Shown: piece after piece, positions 9,400-18,227 of the stretch
Layout of the letters: every line of letters starts with the position of its first letter
Position numbering within the stretch: position 1 is the stretch's first letter
NCBI RefSeq assembly: GCF_009711185.1
Contig: NZ_WMIF01000018.1
Span: forward strand, 17,214 to 81,213
Length of the DNA: 64,000 nucleotides
From: Paracoccus limosus
GTDB taxonomy: Bacteria; Pseudomonadota; Alphaproteobacteria; Rhodobacterales; Rhodobacteraceae
Direction: 5' to 3'
Position numbers and translations under genes: made by a program
Notes under the pieces: generated by a model
The model's input: the letters and a program-made list of their open reading frames with translations, nothing else
What the model was told of the DNA's origin: nothing
Database searches by the model: none

Positions 9400-10782
9400 T
9401 CAGCCCGGCAGCACGACAAAGATCAGCCACAGCACCACCGGAGCCACGACGGTCACCAGCGCGCCATAGCCCAGCAGTTTGCGGAAGAACGCCTGCTTGT
9501 CGACCCCGGTGGCATTGGCCAGCACCAGTGCACCATTGGTCGAAAACGGGCTGACGTCCACGATGGTCGAGGCGACCGCCATGCCGGCGATGAAACCGAT
9601 GGCACTGACCCCGGTGCCCGCCTGCAGAAACGGCACCGCCAGCGGGATCAACGAGCCCAGCACCGCCGTGGACGAGGCAAAGGCCGACACCACCGCGCCG
9701 ACAAAGAACAGCACCAGCGCCGCCAGCAGGGGCGAGGCCATGCCCGCGACGCTGTCGCCGACAAAGTCGATAGTGCCCATATGTTCCAGCACCGCGACAT
9801 AGGTCGAAACGCCGGTGATCAGCATGATCTCGGGCCATGCCACCTGCGCCATGGCGCGTTTCTGCATGGTGGGCGCCCAAAGCGCCAGCGCAAGGCCGAT
9901 GGTCAGCGCGACAAAGCCGATGTCCAGATTGAAGGCCAGAACCAGCACCGCCAGCGCGACCAGCCCGCCCAGCGTGAAGATCTGATACAGCGTGCCCTCG
10001 GGCTCATTGCCCTCTTCGACCTCGGCCACCAGCTTGTTCGAACTGCCGCCGCCCTCGGCACCGATGCGGCGCGACAGGGCCTCGGCCTCGCTGTCGCCAA
10101 AGATCTGCGGGCCGGTGGCCGGACGCGCGATCTCGATATGCGGGACGTTGACGGTGACCGGGCCATCGCTGCGCATCGCCATCAGCTTGCGCCCGCCCAG
10201 CACCATGAACAGGATCAGCGCGACGCCCGCGTTGACAAAGAAGCTGGCGGCGAATGTCGCCATCTCGTTCAGCGGCAGGCCGGCCTTGGCCACGACGCCA
10301 TTGGTGATGCCGCCGTAGATGCTGATCGGCGAAAAGCCCCCGGCCTGCGCGCCATGCACCACCATCATCCCCATCAGCATGGGCGAGATGTGGTAGCGAA
10401 AGGCAAACCCCAGCGCGATGGGCGCGACGATGGCGACGGCGCCGGGGCTGACCGCGCCCACCGCCGTCAGCATGGCCGAGATGCCGAACATGATCCACGG
10501 AATCGCCGCGATCCGCCCCTTGACCGCGCGCACCGCCATGCGCACCAGCCAGTCGATGGTGCCGTTGTTCTGCGCCAGCGCAAACAGCCATGTAATGCCG
10601 ACCAGCGTCAGGAACAGCCCGCCCGGAAAGCCGGCGATGATTTCCTTGCTGGTCTGGCCGGCCATCAGCGTGCCGACCAGAAAGGCGCCGACGAAGGCCA
10701 GCACGCCCATGTTGATCGGCCAGATCGTGGCCACGACGAACATCGCCACAAGGGCGTAAATCGAAATCAGATGCGGGGTCAT
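9400..10782 (-). CDS. matC: Malonate/dicarboxylate carrier MatC (SLC13/DASS-like permease)
   Basis: 460-residue integral membrane protein with about twelve hydrophobic segments, beginning LISIYALVAMFVVATIWPIN. The motif TAVGAVSPGAVAIVAPIALGFAFRY and the hairpin NGGxSPISIYGGITN-like stretch are typical of the MatC/CitMHS group, which import malonate-type dicarboxylates. Residues from about 215 to 275 form a long hydrophilic central loop. The start at 10782 is preceded by AGGAGGAG. It leads the matCAB operon and is divergent from a GntR regulator. Confidence 0.85.
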   Translation of the reverse strand: MTPHLISIYALVAMFVVATIWPINMGVLAFVGAFLVGTLMAGQTSKEIIAGFPGGLFLTLVGITWLFALAQNNGTIDWLVRMAVRAVKGRIAAIPWIMFGISAMLTAVGAVSPGAVAIVAPIALGFAFRYHISPMLMGMMVVHGAQAGGFSPISIYGGITNGVVAKAGLPLNEMATFAASFFVNAGVALILFMVLGGRKLMAMRSDGPVTVNVPHIEIARPATGPQIFGDSEAEALSRRIGAEGGGSSNKLVAEVEEGNEPEGTLYQIFTLGGLVALAVLVLAFNLDIGFVALTIGLALALWAPTMQKRAMAQVAWPEIMLITGVSTYVAVLEHMGTIDFVGDSVAGMASPLLAALVLFFVGAVVSAFASSTAVLGSLIPLAVPFLQAGTGVSAIGFIAGMAVASTIVDVSPFSTNGALVLANATGVDKQAFFRKLLGYGALVTVVAPVVLWLIFVVLPG

Positions 10783-10875
10783 GCGCGGCTCCTCCTGCTT
10801 GCAACATTCCCGACGATCCGCCGCCCTCCCAAGCGGGCGAATCCTCCCCAGCCTCGTTATACGCTTGCGTGGCCT

Positions 10876-10889
10876 TGTTGTATATAACA
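10876..10889. promoter_or_regulatory. Palindromic operator candidate for the GntR (MatR-like) regulator
   Basis: TGTTGTATATAACA is a near-perfect palindrome (12 of 14 positions symmetric) in the 172-base region between matC and the divergent GntR gene. A related partial copy, GTTATA, occurs about 20 bases to the left. FadR-subfamily GntR proteins bind such short AT-rich palindromes. That it controls both promoters is inference. Confidence 0.5.
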
Positions 10890-10954
10890 GATGCCGATAT
10901 GGATATTTGCTTCGGGCATGGCTAGATTGCGCCAAAGGGCGACCGGGGGCGGGG

Positions 10955-11620
10955 ATGCGACTTCCCAATGCGATGCGGATCAGGAATGCGCTGGAAAATG
11001 CCATCGTGCAGGGGCGATACGCCCCCGGCGACCGGCTGGACCCCGAGGCCTTGGCCCGCGAATTCGACTGTTCGCGCACGCCAATCCGCGAGGCGCTTTA
11101 CCAGCTGGAATCCTCGGGTCTGGTCAAGGTCATGCCCAAGCGCGGCACATTCGTCACCGCCTGGAGCCCCGAGGAACTGGCCGAGCGTTTCGAGGTCATG
11201 GCCGAGGTCGAGGCCAGCTGCGCCCGCCTTGCCGCCCGCCGCATGAACGAGGCCGAGCTGGCGCGGTTCCAACAGATCCACGAACGCTGCCGCGCCTTTG
11301 CCGAGGCCGGCGACGTCGAGGGCTATTACGCCGAAAACTCGCGCTTTCACCATTGCATCTATGGCGGCACCCATAACGCCTTTCTGGAACAAGAGGCATC
11401 GCGGCTACATGCGATGTTGCAGCCCTATCGCCGGATGCAGCTGCGCGTGCGCGGGCGTCTGGGCGGCTCGCTGCGCGAACATGAGGCGGTGGTGGCCGCG
11501 ATCCGGGCCGGCGACGCCGAGGCGGCGGGCCGGGCCCTGCGCGATCATGTCGTCGTGCAGGGCGACCGTTTTCACGACCTGCTGGCGATGATGCGGCAGG
11601 ACGCGGCCGCGCGCGGCTAG
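10955..11620 (+). CDS. matR: GntR-family (FCD domain) regulator of the malonate operon, MatR-like
   Basis: 221-residue transcription factor. N-terminal winged helix (residues 1-70: RIRNALENAIVQGRYAPGDRLDPEALAREFDCSRTPIREAL...KRGTFVT) and C-terminal all-helical FCD domain with probable metal or ligand residues in NSRFHH, LREHEAVV and ALRDHV. Divergent from matC, as in known mat loci where MatR is a GntR regulator responding to malonate. ATG 10955 is chosen because earlier codons of the frame precede the DNA-binding domain without similarity and cross the operator candidate. Malonate response is inferred from position. Confidence 0.8.
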   Translation: MRLPNAMRIRNALENAIVQGRYAPGDRLDPEALAREFDCSRTPIREALYQLESSGLVKVMPKRGTFVTAWSPEELAERFEVMAEVEASCARLAARRMNEAELARFQQIHERCRAFAEAGDVEGYYAENSRFHHCIYGGTHNAFLEQEASRLHAMLQPYRRMQLRVRGRLGGSLREHEAVVAAIRAGDAEAAGRALRDHVVVQGDRFHDLLAMMRQDAAARG

Positions 11621-11640
11621 GCCGGGTTCAGCCGGCCAGC
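11616..11640. terminator. Hairpin between convergent matR-like and aldo/keto reductase genes
   Basis: GGCCGG (11620-11625) pairs with CCGGCC (11632-11637), extended by GCT/AGC on either side of one bulged A. It sits exactly between two convergent stops and could serve both transcripts. No T-run is present, so termination is uncertain. Confidence 0.3.
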
Positions 11641-12512
11641 GCGTCAAGCCGCGCCAGCGCCTCGGGCGGCAATTGCAGCGCGGCGGCCGAGATATTGTCG
11701 CGCAGATGGCTGCGCCGCGCCGTGCCGGGAATCAGCAGGATGTTCGGGCTGCGCTGCAACAGCCATGCCAGCGCCACCGCCTGCGGCGATTGCCCCAGCC
11801 CCGCCGCAACCTCGTTCAGCGTGGCGTCCTGCAGCGGCGTAAAGCCGCCCAGCGGGAAATAGGGCACATAGGCGATGCCATCGGCCTCAAGCGCGTCGAT
11901 CATGGCATCATCGGCGCGCTGCACCAGATTGTAATGGTTCTGCACGCAGGCGATGGGCGCGATCTCGCGCGCGCGGGCCAATTGCTCGGCGCTGACCGTG
12001 CTGATGCCGATATGGCCGATCAGCCCCTCGTCGCGCATCTCGCACATGGTGCGCATCGGCTCAAGCACGTCATCCTCGGGGCCGCCCATGCGCAGATTGA
12101 CTAAGGGCAGCTGCGACAGGCCCAGCCGGTCCAGATTGTCCTGAACCGAGCGGCGCAGGAAATCCGCGCTGCGCTCAAGGATCCAGTCGCCCTTGTCGTC
12201 GCGCCATGCGCCGATCTTGGTCACCAGCACCAGCCCGTCGGGATAGGGATAAAGCGCCTCGCGGATCAGCCGGTTGGTGACATGCGGGCCATAGAAATCG
12301 CTGGTGTCGATGTGATCGACGCCCAGGGCCACCGCCTCGCGCAGGACGGCATGGGCCTCGTCGGGGTCGGCAGGCTCGCCAAAGACATGCGGGCCGGCCA
12401 GCTGCATCGCACCATAGCCCATGCGGTTCACGCTGATCGCGCTGCCGGCAAAGGTAAAGCGCCCGGCGGCAGCGGCCGGATGGACGCCGGCATTGGGAAC
12501 GGGATTGGTCAT
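11628..12512 (-). CDS. Aldo/keto reductase family oxidoreductase
   Basis: 294-residue NADPH-dependent reductase of the (beta/alpha)8 aldo/keto reductase class. Visible are VNRMGYGAMQLAGP, the catalytic Asp/Tyr region DHIDTSDFYGPHVTNRLIREAL, the catalytic lysine in LVLVTKIGAWRDDKG, HIGISTVSAEQL, QNHYNLVQRADD and the cofactor-binding end LLIPGTARRSHLRDN. It resembles the YajO/oxidoreductase subgroup; the substrate is unknown. The start at 12512 (MTNPVPNAG) is used; the frame upstream has no similarity. It is convergent with the matR-like gene and appears to be a single-gene unit. Confidence 0.85.
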   Translation of the reverse strand: MTNPVPNAGVHPAAAAGRFTFAGSAISVNRMGYGAMQLAGPHVFGEPADPDEAHAVLREAVALGVDHIDTSDFYGPHVTNRLIREALYPYPDGLVLVTKIGAWRDDKGDWILERSADFLRRSVQDNLDRLGLSQLPLVNLRMGGPEDDVLEPMRTMCEMRDEGLIGHIGISTVSAEQLARAREIAPIACVQNHYNLVQRADDAMIDALEADGIAYVPYFPLGGFTPLQDATLNEVAAGLGQSPQAVALAWLLQRSPNILLIPGTARRSHLRDNISAAALQLPPEALARLDALAG

Positions 12513-12636
12513 CGCGGCTCTCCTGTGATGCGGTCCTTGGGATATGGCACCGCCGGGGGCGGGTGATAATCCCCGCCGGCATCGAAACATCCCGCAGGCC
12601 CGATGCGGAATGCCCCCAATGCAGAATGCCCGGGGC

Positions 12637-13404
12637 TCAGCCCGGGTTCCCGCCGCCGGTCAGCAGGGCCAGCGCGCCGGGCAGGCGCAGCCCGTGGCGA
12701 AACCGCCCCTCGCGCAGAAAGATCAGCACCTGCGCCATCACCACCGGATTGTTCATCAAAAAGGTATGGCTGGCATGGACCACCAGATGATCGCGCATCC
12801 CGGCTAGCCGCGTGCTTTCGACCGAGACCTTGCCGTCATTGGCGCCCGGGATCGGCGCCGACAGCAGCGGGTTCAGCGAGATATCCCCCGCGATGATGCC
12901 CAAGGGGTAATCGGCCGGCGGCAGCCGGCGCGGCAGGCTGGCGGGATCGGTGCCCAGCTCGGCCCCGGCCGGGCCGTTCAACAGCCGAAACAGCGCCCAA
13001 TCGCCATATTCGTCCACGATCTCCGAGCCCTTGTTCGGCGGCGCCAGCATCACCACCCGCCCCAGCCGCACCGGCGGCCGCCGCGCCAGCCATGCGCGCA
13101 GCAGGATGCCGCCCATGGAATGGGTGACGAAATCGACGCGCGACGGGCCGCAATCGGCCACCGCGCGATCGACATGGCCCAGAAGCTCCTCGATCCGGGC
13201 GTGGGTCGAGGGGTAAGAGTGGTTCACGACCCGGTAGCCCGCACCCTCCAGCACCTCCTCGAGCAGCGTGAACGAGGCATCGCTGCGCGCCAGCCCATGC
13301 AGCAGCACGACGCAATCCTGCGCCTGCGCCGGCGCGGCCAGCAGCCCCAGCAGCAGCGCGCCGCGCGCCAGAATCCGGCGTGGCAGTTTCGGCATGGCGG
13401 TCAT
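12637..13404 (-). CDS. Secreted alpha/beta hydrolase, triacylglycerol lipase-like
   Basis: 255 residues with an N-terminal signal peptide ([23 protein letters not shown], cleavage likely after AQA). The mature protein begins [11 protein letters not shown] (oxyanion HG motif), has the nucleophile elbow VTHSMGGIL (GxSxG type, T-H-S-M-G) and a later [10 protein letters not shown] with the catalytic histidine. This fits a periplasmic or secreted esterase/lipase of the PGAP1-like group. AGGAGG precedes ATG 13404. It is divergent from the four-gene motor-like operon (183 bases between them); a functional link is not shown. Confidence 0.82.
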   Translation of the reverse strand: MTAMPKLPRRILARGALLLGLLAAPAQAQDCVVLLHGLARSDASFTLLEEVLEGAGYRVVNHSYPSTHARIEELLGHVDRAVADCGPSRVDFVTHSMGGILLRAWLARRPPVRLGRVVMLAPPNKGSEIVDEYGDWALFRLLNGPAGAELGTDPASLPRRLPPADYPLGIIAGDISLNPLLSAPIPGANDGKVSVESTRLAGMRDHLVVHASHTFLMNNPVVMAQVLIFLREGRFRHGLRLPGALALLTGGGNPG

Positions 13405-13587
13405 CGGGCGCCTCCTTTCCGGGGGTCGATCCTGCGCCAAAGTCGCGGCGGATCGCAAGCGCCCGCGCCCTTGCGTTAACTTTGCCTTAAAATACAACTT
13501 CAGACCGGTTGACGAATATGTTGATTGATCTTCATTCCCAAGAGTGCCCGAATCCGTCTTTCTTGCTTTTCCTGTTCCGAGGTTCCC

Positions 13588-15015
13588 GTGATTGCGCGCC
13601 TGAAATCCATTTTCCGCTCGGACGCCTTCGTGCCGTCGATGTCCGTCTTTCCCAGCATCGACACCAAGGCCATCGCCGGGGCGCTGAAATTGCAGGAACA
13701 GGGCCGCGACCGTGGCCTGCACAACCAGCCCCCGCCCGATGCTGCGGGCTTTGACCATGTCGAAACCGGCATCATCGAAAAGGTCGAAGAGCTGCGCCGC
13801 AAAGGGCTGGAAAACTATGAAAACAACCGCCGCGTCTATAACGAGCGGCTGGCGCGGGCCGGGCAGGCCTCGAAAGAGGTCGATATCGCCGCCGGCGCCG
13901 CGCGCAACGATTTCGGCGCGCTGGTGCAGGTCTGGCGTTCGCGCATCGTGGCGGCGCGCGAACGGCTGAACGAAAGCTACAACTGGCGCAACCGCTATCG
14001 CCAGATCCACCGGCTGGAACGGCCGGCCAACGAATTCCACGGCTGGGTGAATGTCATCGCGCTGGCGCTGATCCTGATCGTGCTGGAAGCCGGGATGAAC
14101 AGCTATCTGTTCTCCAAGGGCAATGAATTCGGCCTGCTGGGCGGGCTGCTGGTCGCGGTGATCGTGTCGCTGGTCAATGTCGGCGGCTCGCTGCTGCTGG
14201 GTTATCTGGCGCGCTACATGAACCGGCGCAACCCGCTGGCCAAGCTGATGGGGCTGGGCGCGCTGGCGCTGTGGCTGGGCCTGGCCGGGGCGCTGAACCT
14301 TGCCGTGGCGCATTTCCGCGACGGGCTGGAACGCGGCCTCGTCTGGGCCGAGGCGGCGGCGCAGGCGGTGCCGGGGCTGATCGCGCGCCCGCTGGAACTG
14401 GCCTCGCTGGAAAGCTGGCTGCTGGTGGGGCTGGGGGCGCTGATCTCGGTTCTCGCCTTCCGCAAGGGCTGGCACACCGACGACCCCTATCCCGGCTACG
14501 GACCGGTCGAGCGCAATCTGGAACAAGCCCGGCTGCGCTATGAAGAGGAATTGCACGCCGCGCTGGAGGATCTGCAAAAGCGCCGCGACGAGGCCATCGA
14601 GGAATTGCAGGACGCCAATGAACAGGTCCGCGACGGCATCACCGAGGCGGTGGATGCGCTGTTCGGCCAGTCCAGCCTTGGCGCGCATCTGCGGGCGTTT
14701 CTGGAGCAATGCGACCTCAAGGTCGCGCATCTGCTGGCGATCTATCGCGACGCGAACCTTGCGCAGCGCACCCAGCCGGCGCCCGCCGCCTTCAACACGC
14801 CCTATGCCTTTCCCGCCTTCGCCCCCGAGGCCATCGACGCCAGCCGCCGCCTGACCGCCGAGGCCGAGGCCGAGCGCGTCAAGGCCACCGTCGAAACCGC
14901 GATCAGCGAGATCTTCGATCAGTTCGAAACCGCGCGCCAGCAATTCAGCGTCACTGATGACGTCGAACTGGACGGGCCCAAGCCCGGACGGGCCGGACGC
15001 GGCGAGGCCGCGTGA
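13588..15015 (+). CDS. Four-TM membrane protein with coiled coils, first gene of a MotAB-like operon
   Basis: 475 residues from the GTG at 13588 (preceded by GAGG); ATG 13639 is an alternative start. The N-terminal 150 residues are soluble and helical. Four hydrophobic segments follow at about 152-172, 184-206, 219-241 and 276-291, with a charged loop between the third and fourth. The C-terminal third is hydrophilic with a strong coiled-coil stretch around residues 309-350 ([20 protein letters not shown] and onward). No known family was recognised. The stop overlaps the next ATG (TGATG), so the four genes are coupled. It may be an additional membrane or scaffold subunit of the complex formed by the later MotA/MotB-like proteins; that is inference. 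Confidence 0.65.
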   Translation: MIARLKSIFRSDAFVPSMSVFPSIDTKAIAGALKLQEQGRDRGLHNQPPPDAAGFDHVETGIIEKVEELRRKGLENYENNRRVYNERLARAGQASKEVDIAAGAARNDFGALVQVWRSRIVAARERLNESYNWRNRYRQIHRLERPANEFHGWVNVIALALILIVLEAGMNSYLFSKGNEFGLLGGLLVAVIVSLVNVGGSLLLGYLARYMNRRNPLAKLMGLGALALWLGLAGALNLAVAHFRDGLERGLVWAEAAAQAVPGLIARPLELASLESWLLVGLGALISVLAFRKGWHTDDPYPGYGPVERNLEQARLRYEEELHAALEDLQKRRDEAIEELQDANEQVRDGITEAVDALFGQSSLGAHLRAFLEQCDLKVAHLLAIYRDANLAQRTQPAPAAFNTPYAFPAFAPEAIDASRRLTAEAEAERVKATVETAISEIFDQFETARQQFSVTDDVELDGPKPGRAGRGEAA

Positions 15016-15854
15016 TGGCCCGCAGCAGCAGAACCAGCCGGCGCAGCCGCAGCGGCGCCCGCCGGCGCGCGACCCGGCGCGGACCTTCGGCGCTGTTGAT
15101 TCTGGGCGCGGCGGCGGCGCTGGCGGTGCTGGCGGGGCTGTTCCTGCTGCAGCGCCAGACCGAGGAACAGATGGCCGTCGATCCCGACACGCTGTGCCCA
15201 ACCGGCGGCCCGCGCGCCATGGTGGCGATTCTGGTCGATGTGACCGACCCGCTGGCCCCGGCACAGGCGATGAAGCTGCGCGAATATGTCCGGCGCGAGG
15301 TCGATCAGGCCGAAACCGGGACCGAATTCTCGCTGGGCATGGTGTCGGATGACGCCAGCCGGCTTGGGGCGCAGGTGGCGCTCTGCAAGCCGCATTCCGG
15401 CGCCGATGTCAGCCAGCTGAACCAGAACGTGCGCCTTGTCGAAAGCCGCTACGAGGACCGGTTCCTGAAGCCGCTGAACGGGCTGTTCGAGCAGATGATC
15501 GCCGCCTCGAACGCCAAGCAATCGCCGATCATGGAGGCGCTGCAGGCGCTGATCGGCGACACGCCCGGTTTCGTCACCTTCGACGGGCCGAAACGGGTGA
15601 TCCTTGTTTCGGACCTGCTGCAACATTCCGATGCGATGAGCTTTTATCGCGGTCAGGACTGGCAGGGTTTCGCCGCCTCGCCCACCGCGCAGCGCCTGTC
15701 GCAAAGTCTGGGCGGCGCGCAGGTCGAGCTGTACCTGATCCCGCGCCCCTCGGGCTTCAAGGGCGATCCGGCCGCCGTCGAGGATTTCTGGATCCGCTAT
15801 TTCGATCATCAGGGCGCCGGCCTGCCGGTGGTCCACAGGCTGGGGGATCTGTAA
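15015..15854 (+). CDS. Membrane-anchored von Willebrand factor A-like protein
   Basis: 279 residues. A very basic N-terminus ([20 protein letters not shown]) is followed by one TM helix at about residues 25-44, then a periplasmic domain. That domain starts [20 protein letters not shown], where D75-V-T-D78 resembles a degenerate MIDAS (DxSxS) of von Willebrand A folds, and later has [12 protein letters not shown], typical of the fourth strand of such folds. The fold assignment is by eye. Starts within the previous stop and its own TAA overlaps the following ATG. A sensing or docking role in the periplasm is plausible but unproven. Confidence 0.6.
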   Translation: MARSSRTSRRSRSGARRRATRRGPSALLILGAAAALAVLAGLFLLQRQTEEQMAVDPDTLCPTGGPRAMVAILVDVTDPLAPAQAMKLREYVRREVDQAETGTEFSLGMVSDDASRLGAQVALCKPHSGADVSQLNQNVRLVESRYEDRFLKPLNGLFEQMIAASNAKQSPIMEALQALIGDTPGFVTFDGPKRVILVSDLLQHSDAMSFYRGQDWQGFAASPTAQRLSQSLGGAQVELYLIPRPSGFKGDPAAVEDFWIRYFDHQGAGLPVVHRLGDL

Positions 15855-16780
15855 TGGCCCGCGCAACCACCCGTCGCATGCACGATGTCTCGCCCCGCGA
15901 ATCCTGGGACCGGATCGTACTGCTGCTGGCCTTTGTCGCGGGCGTCGCCGGCGGCATCGCGCTGAAGCTTTCCGGCGTGCATCCGTTCTGGGCGGCGGGC
16001 TATGCCGCGCTGGTGCTGTGCAGCTATGCCTTGCTGACCTATTTCACCACCAATCTGCGCATCGAACCCGAGGCGATCGGCGACAACTGCTATTACCTCG
16101 GCTTTCTGTTCACGCTGACCAGCCTTGCGGTGACGCTGTATTTCGTCGTCGAATCCGGGGCCGAGGACCGCGCGCGGCTGATCCCCGAGGTGATCTCGGG
16201 CTTTGGCGTGGCGCTGTCCTCGACCATTGTCGGCGTGTTCCTGCGCGTCTTGATGATGCAGTTCCGCGTCGATCTGGTCGCCCGCGAACGCGAAACCCGG
16301 CTGGAGCTGGACATAGCCTCGCGCGATCTGCGCGAGGAAATGGCCCGCAGCGTGCGGCAGATCAAATCCTTTACCATCGAGGCGCTGCAACATGCCAGCG
16401 AACGCGAGGAAGCGATGCGGCGCACCACCGCCGCCATGGTCACCGACATCCGCGAACAGATGGGCCAGACCACGGAAATCGTGAACGACGCGCTGCGCGA
16501 GGCCGCACAGGCGCAGGCCAGCGCCGCCATCACCGCCATCCGCGACAGCGTGACCGAGGCCGCGCAGGGCCTGCTGAACACTGCGCAGGCCGCCGAATCC
16601 GGGCTGGAGGCCGATGCCAATGCCGCCCATGTCGCCCGGCTGCGCGCGACCGAGCGCATGACCCGCAGCGCATTGGCCGTCGAGGCCGCCTGCACGCGGC
16701 TTGCCGAACAGGCGGCGGTGCTGGGCACGGCGCTGGACCGCGCCTCGGCCCGGCTGGAGGCGGGCGACCGCCATGCGTGA
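15854..16780 (+). CDS. MotA/TolQ/ExbB-like channel subunit with long coiled-coil tail (ZorA-like)
   Basis: 308 residues. Four TM segments at about 20-40, 43-65, 78-99 and 112-134 give the MotA topology. The last one reads SGFGVALSSTIVGVFLR, similar to the small/hydroxyl-rich pore helix of TolQ/ExbB/MotA proteins. From residue 140 to the end the protein is almost purely helical and charged (AREREM/EE-rich, heptad-like), i.e. a cytoplasmic coiled-coil tail of about 170 residues, as seen in ZorA but not in housekeeping MotA. Overlaps both neighbours (TAATG at the start, 8 bases with the next gene). Expected to pair with the MotB-like product of the next gene to form a proton- or sodium-driven unit. 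Confidence 0.65.
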   Translation: MARATTRRMHDVSPRESWDRIVLLLAFVAGVAGGIALKLSGVHPFWAAGYAALVLCSYALLTYFTTNLRIEPEAIGDNCYYLGFLFTLTSLAVTLYFVVESGAEDRARLIPEVISGFGVALSSTIVGVFLRVLMMQFRVDLVARERETRLELDIASRDLREEMARSVRQIKSFTIEALQHASEREEAMRRTTAAMVTDIREQMGQTTEIVNDALREAAQAQASAAITAIRDSVTEAAQGLLNTAQAAESGLEADANAAHVARLRATERMTRSALAVEAACTRLAEQAAVLGTALDRASARLEAGDRHA

Positions 16781-17858
16781 ACCGGGCGCCGCCCGCGGCT
16801 TTGACCGCAATTACAAGCGCGGCGCCGTCATGGGCCTGACCGTGGCCGAGGCCTTTATCCTGCTGGCCTTTTGCCTGCTCCTGCTCTTCAGCTGGTGGCA
16901 GGTCGAAACCGAACGCAAAAGCCTGGTCGCCGCCGATGAGATCGCGCATCTGACCGATGCGCAAAAGGCCGAGATCGTCGCCGGCCTGTCGGATGGCACC
17001 TTCCAGATGGCCAATACGCTGCGCCATGAAATGACCCGCGCCGGCCTGCCGGTCGCTGGCCCCGAGGCGGTGGCCGATGCCAAGGCCTTCTCGCGGTTCA
17101 TGTCGGAACAGGATCTGAAACGGCTGATGCAAGGCGCGGCGGAACTGCCGCCCGAGACGCGGCTGCGGCTGGCCGATACGGTCGAGGTGGGCGACGCCCG
17201 CCGGCTGGCGCAGGCCATGGACCGCATCGAGGCCGAGACCCCGGTCGAGGATCCGACACAGCGCATCTCGCAGCGGTTGGCACAGGCCGACGCGGCCGAG
17301 CGCCAGTTGGTCGAGACCTTGCAGGACCGGCTGGGCGGCACCATCCGCGCTGCCGGCGGCTCGATCGGCGCCGATGGCGCGATCAGCCTGCCGCAATCGG
17401 TGCTGTTCGAGGTCAATGACGACAAGGTCAAGAATCCCGCCTTTCTGCGCGATTTTTGCGCGCCCTGGCTGCAGACCCTGCGCCAGTCCGGGGTGGACAT
17501 CTCGGAGCTGAAGATCGAGGGCCATGCCTCATCCGAAGGGCCGCCCGGCGCCAGCCCGGAACGCGCCTATCTTTACAACCTCGACCTGTCGCAGCGCCGG
17601 GCGCAAAACGCGCTGCGCGTCTGTCTGAACGCGGTCGAGAATGCACCGGTGCAGGCCTGGGCGCGCGATCACCTGACGGCGGTGGGCTATTCCTCGAACC
17701 GGCTGATCCGCGACCCGGATGGGGCCGAGAACCGCGACGCCTCGCGCCGGGTGATGTTCTCGGCCGCGGTGGACCGCAAGCAGCTTCTGGACCAGATTCA
17801 GGACGACATCGCCCGCGACGACCCGGCGCGACCGACCCACCGGCCCGCCCAACCCTAG
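16773..17858 (+). CDS. MotB/OmpA-like protein, probable partner of the MotA-like subunit (ZorB-like)
   Basis: 361 residues. A single TM helix at about 22-42 begins AEAFILLAFC; Glu26 lies where MotB-type proteins carry their ion-binding Asp. A helical linker (45-200) leads to a C-terminal OmpA-like peptidoglycan-binding domain (about 203-335) with LKIEGHASSEG, YNLDLSQRRAQNAL and NRDASRRVMFS. The Asp of the usual GHTD motif is replaced (GHASSEG), so peptidoglycan binding may be altered, while the LSxRRA arginine is kept. Its start overlaps the previous gene by 8 bases. The final 25 residues are hydrophilic and proline-rich. Function of the complex is unknown; flagellar context is absent. Confidence 0.7.
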   Translation: MREPGAARGFDRNYKRGAVMGLTVAEAFILLAFCLLLLFSWWQVETERKSLVAADEIAHLTDAQKAEIVAGLSDGTFQMANTLRHEMTRAGLPVAGPEAVADAKAFSRFMSEQDLKRLMQGAAELPPETRLRLADTVEVGDARRLAQAMDRIEAETPVEDPTQRISQRLAQADAAERQLVETLQDRLGGTIRAAGGSIGADGAISLPQSVLFEVNDDKVKNPAFLRDFCAPWLQTLRQSGVDISELKIEGHASSEGPPGASPERAYLYNLDLSQRRAQNALRVCLNAVENAPVQAWARDHLTAVGYSSNRLIRDPDGAENRDASRRVMFSAAVDRKQLLDQIQDDIARDDPARPTHRPAQP

Positions 17859-17900
17859 GCGGAACCGCCCCGCCGCGTTCCGCCGGATGCGGAGCGTGCC

Positions 17901-18227
17901 ATGACCCATCGCCAGATCGCGGCCTTGATCCTTGCCGGGATGATGGGGCTCTTTGTCAGGGGGCGGCTGCGCTATGATCTGGTGGCGCTTCTGGCCTCGC
18001 TGGCGGCGAGCACCGTCAAACCGCACCAGGCCTTCAGCGGCTTCAGCGATGATATCGTCATCATCGTCGGATCCGCACTGGTGGTCAGCGCCGCCGTGGG
18101 GCCTTCGGGCATCATCGAAACCGCGATGAATTGGCTGGCGCGGCGTGTCACCGGGCTGGGCGCACCGCTGAGCCTTTTGGTCGTGCTGGTCGACACGCCG
18201 CTGATCCTTGCCGTCTGGGGCAGTTGA
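17901..18227 (+). pseudogene. SLC13-family permease, N-terminal remnant
   Basis: 108 codons that match only the beginning of SLC13/anion-permease proteins: MTHRQIAALILAGMMGLF, RLRYDLVALLASLAA, then the diagnostic AFSGFSDDIVIIVGSALVVSAAV and MNWLARRVTGLGAPLSLLVV. Similarity stops at about base 18185, after which the frame reads VDTPLILAVWGS and ends. Full-length members have roughly 400-600 residues and many more TM helices, so the gene lost its 3' part by deletion or recombination. It is unlikely to make a working carrier. Confidence 0.7.

Noticed and set aside
6185..9469. Plus-strand open frame of 1094 codons over matB and matA
   Set aside because: Antisense to two clear malonate genes; no similarity and no SD.
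12637..15264. Minus-strand frame of 875 codons covering the lipase and the first motor-like gene
   Set aside because: Only the last 255 codons (from 13404) have a signal peptide and hydrolase motifs; the rest is antisense to the four-gene operon.
13588..17858. Interpretation of the operon as flagellar stator or Tol-Pal
   Set aside because: No flagellar or tolB/pal genes nearby, the MotA-like protein carries a long coiled-coil tail, and two extra membrane proteins are coupled to it.
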